From JAFGPJ01 sp964439135 (GTDB lineage: Bacteria > Planctomycetota > Phycisphaerae > Sedimentisphaerales > Anaerobacaceae), in assembly GCA_964439135.1 (NCBI GenBank), contig CAYTNN010000148.1, forward strand, positions 1-11,807: 11,807 bases of DNA. The letters are read 5' to 3'. Numbering within the stretch: position 1 is the first letter of the stretch; the number at the start of each line of letters is the position of its first letter. The notes under the pieces are model-generated. The model was given only the letters and a program-made list of their open reading frames with translations, was not told the DNA's origin and made no database searches. A program made the position numbers and the translations under genes. Shown here one piece after another: positions 6,173 to 11,807 of this stretch.

Positions 6173-8200
6173 ATGACATCAGAATCTAATTACCATCAGG
6201 AAGACTTTCATTCATTATCCGCCGAGCAAATTGACCAATTAGCTCGTCAGGGATGTAGCAGCGAAGACTGGTCGAAGGTTCAGGTTGTCGAGGGCTTCAA
6301 CGCAGCGTCTGTCAAATCGACACATTTTTCCGGACACGTGAAACTGGGAGTATTTGAAAAACGGGTATCTTTTTTCGGCGGTGTTTCAAAGCCGACCGGA
6401 ATTAGTGATGCGACGATTCATAACTGCACGATCGGCAATAATGTTTATATAAGCCGGGTAAGAAACTACATCGCGAACTACGTCATCGAAGATGACGCTG
6501 TGATAGACCATATTGAGCTGCTTGCCGTGGAGGGCGAAAGCAGCTTTGGTAATGGAGTTCAAGTTGCTGTTGTTAACGAAGCCGGGGGCAGAGAAATACC
6601 AATTTACGACAATCTGTCTGCTCAGACGGCTTATGTCCTGGCGTTCTACCGTCACCGGCCGCAGGTAATTGACAAACTACGAAAAATGATAGCCGACTAC
6701 ACGGCTTCCGTTACTAGCTCAATGGGCCATGTCGGCGAAGGGGCCAGACTGATTAACTGCCGGATAATCAAGAATGTCAAAGTTGGTCCGGCCAGTTTAA
6801 TAGAGGGAGTCAACAAATTAGAAAACGGCTCGATTAATAGCTGTATCGAGGACATGGTTCATATCGGACCAGGCGTTTTTGCAGAGGATTTTATTGTCTG
6901 CAGCGGCTCGGAGATTACAGATGGCGCGATCATCGAGAAATGTTTCGTAGGCCAGGGCACCGTATTATCCAGGCAGTATTCAGCGGAGAACTCGGTATTC
7001 TTTGCCAACTGTGGCGGTTTCCACGGTGAGGCATGCGCAATATTCGCCGGGCCTTACACCGTTACGCATCACAAATCCACGCTGCTGATTGCCGGCTTGT
7101 TTTCCTTTCTGAATGCGGGCAGCGGAACCAACCAAAGCAATCACATGTACAAGTTCGGGCCCGTTCATCAGGGTATTGTCGAACGAGGCTCCAAGACAGC
7201 GAGCGATTCGTATATTCTCTGGCCGGCAAAAGTCGGAGCGTTCACCGTCGTGATGGGCCGGCATTACAGGAATTCCGATACTTCGGACCTGCCTTTCTCA
7301 TACCTTATTGAGCATGAGGATGAGAGTATTCTTGCCCCCGGCGTGAATCTCCGCAGCTTAGGAACGGTTCGAGACGCTCGGAAATGGCCGAAACGGGACA
7401 GAAGAAAAGCCCCTAAAAAACTCGATCACATTAACTTCAAGCTCCTTAGTCCGTATACGATACAAAAGATGATCAATGGCCGTAACTTGCTGTGCAAGCT
7501 CAAAGCGACATCCGGAGAAACATCCGAGTACTTCACGTACCACAGCGTTAAAATTAAGAATTCATCTTTAGATCGCGGCGTCAAATTATACCAGATGGGT
7601 ATCGATAAGTTTCTTGGCAATTGTTTAATCAAGCGATTGGACGGTAAGCAGTTCGAAAATTCCGACCAGCTTAGAGCGGCGCTGAAGCCGCATACCAGTA
7701 TCGGACTGGGCAAATGGGTGGATTTGGCCGGCATGTTTGCCCCTGAAGAGGCCGTGGGAAAATTGCTTTCTGATATTGAAAACGGCTCTGTTAGCTCACT
7801 GGAACAGGTAGCAGATGTTTTTCGGTCGATGCACGAATATTACACTGAATATGAGTGGGCCTGGGCGGCAAATGTCCTGCGGGAAAATCAGGGTAAGGCA
7901 ATGGATGAAATGACAGCCGACGATATCATCGAACTGACTAAAAAATGGAAACAGGCTGTTGTAGAGCTTGATAATATGCTTTATGCCGATGCTAAAAAGG
8001 AATTTACAGCTACTGCTCAAACCGGATACGGACTCGATGGCTTACAGGAAGAGAAGCAGGCCGATTTCGCGCAGGTTAGGGGAACATTCGAAGAAAACAG
8101 CTTTGTCCAGGAAATCGAAAAACATATCGTCCGCAAAACAACACTTGGAGATGAGTTGGTCGGCCGAATGGAAGAGCTGCGGCGGAACCAACCGAATTGA
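6173..8200 (+). CDS. DUF4954-like left-handed beta-helix protein
   Basis: 675 residues, starting at an ATG after AAAAGGA. It resembles the large DUF4954 proteins known best from Bacteroidetes. The N-terminal half holds hexapeptide-like left-handed beta-helix turns, for example 'ISDATIHNCTIGNNVYIS' and 'GEGARLINCRIIKNVKVGPASLIEG', then more turns with 'GSEITDGAIIEKCFVGQGTVLS'. A helical insert lies at about residues 145-180. Conserved-looking 'CGGFHGEACAIFAGPYTVTHHKSTLLIAG' and 'FGPVHQGIVERGSKTASDSYILWPAKVGAF' may form a substrate site. The C-terminal third is mostly helical and charged. The fold is shared with acyltransferases and sugar nucleotidyltransferases, so a role on a sugar or nucleotide sugar is plausible. 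It sits directly before nagB, which points to amino-sugar metabolism, but no reaction is established. There is no signal peptide, so it is cytoplasmic. Confidence 0.7.
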   Translation: MTSESNYHQEDFHSLSAEQIDQLARQGCSSEDWSKVQVVEGFNAASVKSTHFSGHVKLGVFEKRVSFFGGVSKPTGISDATIHNCTIGNNVYISRVRNYIANYVIEDDAVIDHIELLAVEGESSFGNGVQVAVVNEAGGREIPIYDNLSAQTAYVLAFYRHRPQVIDKLRKMIADYTASVTSSMGHVGEGARLINCRIIKNVKVGPASLIEGVNKLENGSINSCIEDMVHIGPGVFAEDFIVCSGSEITDGAIIEKCFVGQGTVLSRQYSAENSVFFANCGGFHGEACAIFAGPYTVTHHKSTLLIAGLFSFLNAGSGTNQSNHMYKFGPVHQGIVERGSKTASDSYILWPAKVGAFTVVMGRHYRNSDTSDLPFSYLIEHEDESILAPGVNLRSLGTVRDARKWPKRDRRKAPKKLDHINFKLLSPYTIQKMINGRNLLCKLKATSGETSEYFTYHSVKIKNSSLDRGVKLYQMGIDKFLGNCLIKRLDGKQFENSDQLRAALKPHTSIGLGKWVDLAGMFAPEEAVGKLLSDIENGSVSSLEQVADVFRSMHEYYTEYEWAWAANVLRENQGKAMDEMTADDIIELTKKWKQAVVELDNMLYADAKKEFTATAQTGYGLDGLQEEKQADFAQVRGTFEENSFVQEIEKHIVRKTTLGDELVGRMEELRRNQPN

Positions 8201-8436
8201 AGGTTTTGTAATCCGTTCGGTTCTAAAAATGTTTTGCAAAATGCCGACCGGTAATATATCATCCGGCGAACTGCGTTTTATGGTTTTCCTGGATAATTAA
8301 CATAAGTAATTGTCCGCTAAGTCTTTACTGTATTGATTAGGAAAACAAAGGAGATTGTTTCTCTTCATAGTACGCTTGGTTTCGATTTATAGGATGTTCA
8401 CTTGTAAGCAACAATATATTCAGGAGAAGATAACTT

Positions 8437-9258
8437 ATGAGATTGATTATTGAAACGGATTATGCGTTAGCATCCAAATGGGTTGCAAATTACGTTGCCA
8501 GGAGCATCAATAAATTTGGCCCAACCAAAGCCAAACCTTTTGTTTTAGGTCTTCCCACGGGCTCTTCACCGCTGGGAGCGTACAAAGAGTTGATAAAACT
8601 CAACAAGAAAGGGACGGTTTCCTTCGCAAATGTTATCACCTTCAATATGGATGAGTATGTGAACCTTCCGAAGGATCATCCCGAAAGCTACTATTCATTT
8701 ATGTGGAACAACCTGTTCAGCCATGTGGATATTGAAGAAGAAAATGTAAATATTCTCAATGGAAACGCGCCGGATTTAGAGGCCGAGTGCGCGAACTATG
8801 AAGCGAAGATGAAGAAGGTTGGCGGCATAAACCTCTTCCTCGGGGGCATTGGCCCCGACGGTCATATCGCGTTTAATGAGCCCGGCTCATCTTTGGCATC
8901 CAGAACACGAGTCAAGACGCTCACCTACGATACTATTGTGGCCAATTCGCGATTCTTCGGCAATGACATCAACAAAGTCCCCAAAACGGCTCTGACAGTT
9001 GGTGTCGGGACGGTTATGGATTCCGAGGAAGTGCTCATTATAGTAAACGGTCATAACAAGGCTCGTGCATTACAACACGCCGTCGAAGGGAGCGTAAATC
9101 ACATCTGGACAATTAGCGCCCTGCAAATGCACCCGAAAGGTATTATCGTCTGTGACGACGAGGCCACAATTGAACTGAAGGTCGGAACGGCAAAGTACTT
9201 CAAAGACATCGAAGCCGCCAACCTCGATCCGGCTACGCTCTTAAATATTGCCTCATAA
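8437..9258 (+). CDS. nagB: Glucosamine-6-phosphate deaminase
   Basis: 273 residues, close to the 266 of E. coli NagB and collinear with it. The enzyme converts glucosamine-6-phosphate and water to fructose-6-phosphate and ammonia, feeding amino sugars into glycolysis. Catalytic residues fall at the E. coli positions: Asp72 (FNMDEYV), Asp141 and His143 (GPDGHIAFNE) and Glu148. The sugar-phosphate loop is LPTGSSP (39-45). Allosteric N-acetylglucosamine-6-phosphate site residues Ser151, Ser152, Arg158, Lys160 and Tyr254 are also kept, so it should be a regulated hexamer. An AGGAG ribosome site lies about 10 bases before the ATG. It follows the DUF4954-like gene by 236 bases, too far to assume one transcript. 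No nagA or kinase is in view. Very confident. Confidence 0.96.
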   Translation: MRLIIETDYALASKWVANYVARSINKFGPTKAKPFVLGLPTGSSPLGAYKELIKLNKKGTVSFANVITFNMDEYVNLPKDHPESYYSFMWNNLFSHVDIEEENVNILNGNAPDLEAECANYEAKMKKVGGINLFLGGIGPDGHIAFNEPGSSLASRTRVKTLTYDTIVANSRFFGNDINKVPKTALTVGVGTVMDSEEVLIIVNGHNKARALQHAVEGSVNHIWTISALQMHPKGIIVCDDEATIELKVGTAKYFKDIEAANLDPATLLNIAS

Positions 9259-9271
9259 CTCGAACGAATTG

Positions 9272-10372
9272 TCACGGATTATTTGTTTGAGAAGACGGTT
9301 CTTTGCCCGCCGGATAGACTATTTTCGCGCCGGCCTTTAGCGATTCTATATACTCTTCAGCGATTTCGGATTGCTTCGTCTGTGTTAGTTGTTTTATGAT
9401 ATCGTCTTTGGCCTGCTCGAACGAAGTCGTGCTGGCGTCTTTATGTTCGGTGACTTTGATGATGTGGTAGCCGTATTCGGTTTCCACGATCTCGCTGATC
9501 TGTCCGATTTCCAACTCGAAAGCTACATTCTCAAAAGCCGGGTTCGTCTCACCTCTGGGAAAGAAGCCCAGGTCGCCGCCTTGCGGGGCCGAGGGGCAGA
9601 CCGATTGGCTTTTGGCTAATTCGGCGAAATCGGCTCCTTCTTTGATTTGTTTGAGCAGGTCCTCAGTCTTTGTTCTGGCCTTTGCTTTGGCCTCGTTCGG
9701 ATCGACATTGGGATCGACGTTAGGGTCGATTAACTCGGGCTTGATTAGAATATGGCTTGCCCTGACTTGCTCGGGCGTTTCGAACTGCTTCGAATTCTCC
9801 TGATAATATTTCTGCGCATCTTCTTCTGTGACGTTTATTTTCCCCGCCCATTGTGCTTCCATAAACTGATTGCGGGCCAATCCATTTCGAACTTCCTCTT
9901 TTACATTATCAAAACTCTGTCCGTATTCCTCTAATTTCTGCTTGAATTCTTCTACTGACAAGGGTTCTTTCTGGCCCGCGGCAATTTCTTGAATCGTACT
10001 CATCACCAGTTCGTCTGTGATTACAATATTGGCTTGCTTTACCTTTTCATCCAGCAAATTCCTGCGGATCGTTTGTTCGATGTATTGTTCTCTGAGTTGT
10101 TTGGCGTACTGCTCGGCAAACGTAGGCGGCAGTTGAGCGGACTGTTTGGCGATCATCTCGAGCTGGGGTTTGACGTGTTTTTCTATCTCGCTTTCGAGAA
10201 TGTCGACGCCGTTAATAGTAACAGCGATATCGGGACCGGAATCGGCAGGCACGGTCGACGATTTATCAGCGTCTGTGTCCTTGGGGGTTTTGGGCTTACA
10301 GCTTAGAGCAATAGCGGTAAGAAATATCACAAAGCAGGCCAGAATTTTCAAATTAAGAGAGCAACTTCTCAT
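9272..10372 (-). CDS. Parvulin-type peptidyl-prolyl cis-trans isomerase lipoprotein (PrsA/SurA-like)
   Basis: 366 residues from the ATG at 10372, chosen because AAAGGA (10379-10384) lies six bases upstream. A TTG at 10429 would run through a hairpin-T leader and is rejected. Residues 8-24 form a signal peptide ending A-L-S-C, with Cys25 the likely lipidated residue. A charged linker precedes a SurA_N/trigger-factor-like helical chaperone domain (about 48-185). The parvulin domain spans about 203-307, with 'RASHILIK' (His207), 'GGDLGFFPRG', 'AFELEIGQISEIVETEYGYHIIKV' and His303. A DPNV repeat is inserted after the first strand. The protein should help secreted or outer-membrane proteins fold in the periplasm. 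It is convergent with nagB, 13 bases apart, and has its own promoter. Confident. Confidence 0.9.
   Translation of the reverse strand: MRSCSLNLKILACFVIFLTAIALSCKPKTPKDTDADKSSTVPADSGPDIAVTINGVDILESEIEKHVKPQLEMIAKQSAQLPPTFAEQYAKQLREQYIEQTIRRNLLDEKVKQANIVITDELVMSTIQEIAAGQKEPLSVEEFKQKLEEYGQSFDNVKEEVRNGLARNQFMEAQWAGKINVTEEDAQKYYQENSKQFETPEQVRASHILIKPELIDPNVDPNVDPNEAKAKARTKTEDLLKQIKEGADFAELAKSQSVCPSAPQGGDLGFFPRGETNPAFENVAFELEIGQISEIVETEYGYHIIKVTEHKDASTTSFEQAKDDIIKQLTQTKQSEIAEEYIESLKAGAKIVYPAGKEPSSQTNNP
9695..9727 (-). repeat. Three 12-base repeats encoding DPNV units
   Basis: The coding strand has three near copies of GATCCNAAYGTC, giving D-P-N-V-D-P-N-V-D-P-N between the first strand and first helix of the parvulin domain. 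Differences are at third positions. It is probably a flexible loop that can vary in unit number. Confidence 0.8.
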
Positions 10373-10400
10373 AATATATCCTTTCTTAGGTTCAAAAAAT

Positions 10401-10424
10401 AAAAAAAGACCCTTCACAGAGGGT
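10401..10424 (-). terminator. Terminator-like hairpin in the leader of the PPIase gene
   Basis: On the minus strand ACCCT (10424-10420) pairs with AGGGT (10413-10409) around a six-base loop, then C and seven T (10407-10401). It lies between the PPIase promoter and its ribosome site, so it may act as an attenuator. The stem is only five pairs, and it falls within about 30 bases of the expected transcript start. Confidence 0.4.
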
Positions 10425-10434
10425 AGCAATGCAA

Positions 10435-10463
10435 ATTATTCCAAAAAAGAGCCAAATTGTCAA
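10435..10463 (-). promoter_or_regulatory. Near-consensus sigma70 promoter for the PPIase gene
   Basis: On the minus strand TTGACA (10463-10458) is a perfect -35. A 17-base spacer leads to AATAAT (10440-10435), five of six matches to the -10. Transcription should start near 10428, giving a leader of about 55 bases. Confidence 0.75.
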
Positions 10464-10549
10464 GCTTTTCTATTTTTCATCGTCAATGCCGGTTTGCCAC
10501 TTAATTGCATGTTGAGGTTATTTTCAAATATGTTGCAAAAACACAACCT

Positions 10550-10578
10550 TTGTAATGGGGCTGATAAAGTGATAAAAT
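10550..10578 (+). promoter_or_regulatory. Sigma70-like promoter for the URO-D-family gene
   Basis: TTGTAA (10550-10555), a 17-base spacer and TAAAAT (10573-10578). The -10 matches five of six and the -35 four of six. The predicted start is near 10585, just before the hairpin at 10589. Confidence 0.55.
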
Positions 10579-10588
10579 ATCCGCTGCG

Positions 10589-10608
10589 GGGTGGTTCCCG
10601 AACCGCCC
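10589..10608 (+). other. 5'-UTR hairpin of the URO-D-family transcript
   Basis: GGGTGGTT (10589-10596) pairs with AACCGCCC (10601-10608) over eight base pairs with one G-U, around a CCCG loop. No T run follows, so it is not a terminator. It lies a few bases after the predicted transcript start and may stabilise the 5' end or bind a regulator. Confidence 0.5.
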
Positions 10609-10661
10609 AATCTCTCGATAGTCAATTAAATATCGAAAAACTGTTTTTTGGGAGTTTTTTT

Positions 10662-11807
10662 ATGAATAACAACTCTGATCGCAAGTCGGCACTGACCGGT
10701 AGAGAACGGGTCCTCAAAGCTCTCGGTTACGAGCAGGTTGATCGGATTGCCGTCGATCTGGGCGGTACCCTCGGTACCGGAGCTCAAGTGAGCGTTATAG
10801 CCGGCCTTCGCCGAGCCCTTGGTCTGGATCAGCCGGGAACGCCCGTTAAGGTTGTTGAAATTTATCAAATGCTCGGCGAGGTTGCCCCTGACCTTCGGGA
10901 TGCACTCGGGATCGACGTAGTGAATCTGCCGGGTCCGAAAAATCATTTCGGTTTCCCGGATGCCGACTACAAGCCATGGAGGACCTTCAAAGGCACGGAT
11001 GTGCTGGTCCCGGGCAAGTTCAATACCGAGCCGGAGCCTAACGGTGATATCCTCCAGTACCCGCAGGGCGACAAGTCGGCGCCGCCGTCGGGACGGATGC
11101 CCAAAGGTGGTTTTTACTTTGATGATATTATCCGCCAGGAGCCAATCGACGAGGCCAAACTTGATCCCGCCGACAATCTTGAAGATTTTGCTCTCATCGG
11201 CGAGGAGGATTTGAAGATCTATGAGCAGCGCGCGCGTGAGCTTTACGACAATACCGATCTTGCAATTACAGCGGGCTTTCCGGGGACGGCCTTCGGTGAC
11301 GTCGCTTTAGTGCCGGCGGCTTTTCTCAAACACCCGAAGGGAATTCGTGACATCGAAGAATGGTACATAAGCACCGCCTCGCGGAGGGAATATATCAAAG
11401 AAGTTTTCGCCGGCCAGGCCGAGATCGCAATCAAGAACCTACAGCGGATTCACCAGGCTGTCGGCGACAGGGTGCACGTAGTATGGCTCGACGGTACGGA
11501 TCTTGCCGCCCAGAATACGCTATTCTGCAGCCCCGATACATACCGGGAGCTTTACCTGCCCTATAGCAAAAAGCTCAATGACTGGATTCACGCCCACACG
11601 AAATGGAAATCCATGAAGCACTGCTGCGGCGGCTGCGAACCGCTCATCGAGGGCTTCATCGAGGCGGGTTTCGACGTGCTCAATCCCGTCCAGACTTCCG
11701 CATCGGGGATGGACCCGCAGGGACTCGTGGACAAGTACGGCGGCAGAATCGTCTTCTGGGGCGGCGGCGTAGATACGCAACAGACATTGCCTTTCGGTAC
11801 TCCCGAC
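10662..11807 (+). CDS. Uroporphyrinogen decarboxylase (URO-D/MtaA-like) family protein, 3' end outside window
   Basis: Open from the ATG at 10662 to the window end (382 residues seen, stop not reached). GGGAG (10650-10654) lies seven bases before the ATG. 'LTGRERVLKALGYEQVDRIAVDLGG' is the usual N-terminus of URO-D-like methyltransferases. 'WLDGTDLAAQNTLFCSPDTYRELYLPYSKKL' and 'KHCCGGCEPLIEGFIEAGFDVLNPVQTSASGMD' are the conserved core, followed by 'FWGGGVDTQQTLPFGTPD'. His320 and Cys322 form the HxC zinc pair of the MtaA/CmuA branch. True HemE has an N-terminal PVWxMRQAGR-type motif, which is absent. It is therefore more likely a cobalamin-linked methyltransferase or an uncharacterised relative than a haem enzyme. 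No corrinoid protein is in view. The family is confident; the reaction is not. Confidence 0.85.
   Translation, partial: MNNNSDRKSALTGRERVLKALGYEQVDRIAVDLGGTLGTGAQVSVIAGLRRALGLDQPGTPVKVVEIYQMLGEVAPDLRDALGIDVVNLPGPKNHFGFPDADYKPWRTFKGTDVLVPGKFNTEPEPNGDILQYPQGDKSAPPSGRMPKGGFYFDDIIRQEPIDEAKLDPADNLEDFALIGEEDLKIYEQRARELYDNTDLAITAGFPGTAFGDVALVPAAFLKHPKGIRDIEEWYISTASRREYIKEVFAGQAEIAIKNLQRIHQAVGDRVHVVWLDGTDLAAQNTLFCSPDTYRELYLPYSKKLNDWIHAHTKWKSMKHCCGGCEPLIEGFIEAGFDVLNPVQTSASGMDPQGLVDKYGGRIVFWGGGVDTQQTLPFGTPD

Noticed and set aside
8345..8367. Hairpin around AGGAGA/TCTCTT before nagB
   Set aside because: Six weak pairs with no T run and no second structure; not distinguishable from chance.
10373..10429. 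Upstream TTG start adding 19 residues to the PPIase
   Set aside because: It would translate the hairpin and T run, has no ribosome site, and would put non-signal residues before a normal lipoprotein signal peptide with its own ribosome site.
10629..10650. Fourth copy of the ECF-like promoter before the URO-D gene
   Set aside because: Only CGAAAAACTG resembles the upstream part of copies A and C; the AATAAA box and a CGTC box are missing.

Overview
The window looks like chromosomal DNA of a Gram-negative-type bacterium. A member of the Planctomycetota (possibly Phycisphaerae) is my best guess. The case rests on exported SAM-methyltransferase paralogues, a Tat-dependent lipoprotein sugar isomerase, a degenerate amidase-fold membrane protein, a DUF4954-type protein, wide intergenic gaps and a recurring ECF-sigma-like promoter. 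Taxonomy is inference only. I see no phage, IS element, CRISPR array, tRNA or rRNA.

Region 1 (1-5079, all + strand). The 3' end of an ASCH/PUA-fold gene is followed by a signal-peptide-bearing class I methyltransferase (542-1243) and its paralogue (1419-2084). The paralogue leads a likely operon with a Tat lipoprotein TIM-barrel isomerase/epimerase (2126-3052) and an APC-family amino-acid permease (3096-4472). After this come a short remnant of an ASCH-like 3' end, a 54-residue small ORF, a structured 3' region and a clear intrinsic terminator (5039-5079). Three near-identical promoter-like blocks (about 446, 1329 and 4660) precede the first methyltransferase, the second methyltransferase and the small ORF. 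They suggest one sigma factor controls the region.

Region 2 (5131-5667, - strand) is a membrane-anchored protein with an N-acetylmuramoyl-alanine amidase/PGRP-like fold. All positions expected to bind zinc are lost. About 500 bases without a convincing gene follow.

Region 3 (6173-9258, + strand) is an amino-sugar pair: a 675-residue DUF4954-like left-handed beta-helix protein and a glucosamine-6-phosphate deaminase (nagB). In nagB all catalytic and allosteric residues align with the E. coli numbering.

Region 4. A parvulin-type peptidyl-prolyl isomerase lipoprotein (9272-10372, -) converges on nagB. It is expressed from a near-consensus sigma70 promoter whose leader carries a terminator-like hairpin. 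Divergently, a URO-D/MtaA-like zinc methyltransferase family gene (10662 onward, +) runs off the window. It has its own sigma70-like promoter and a strong 5'-UTR hairpin.

The most unusual parts are the ECF-like promoter set with its duplicated ASCH tail, the exported SAM-methyltransferase pair, the zinc-less amidase fold, and the small ORF with its structured 3' region.
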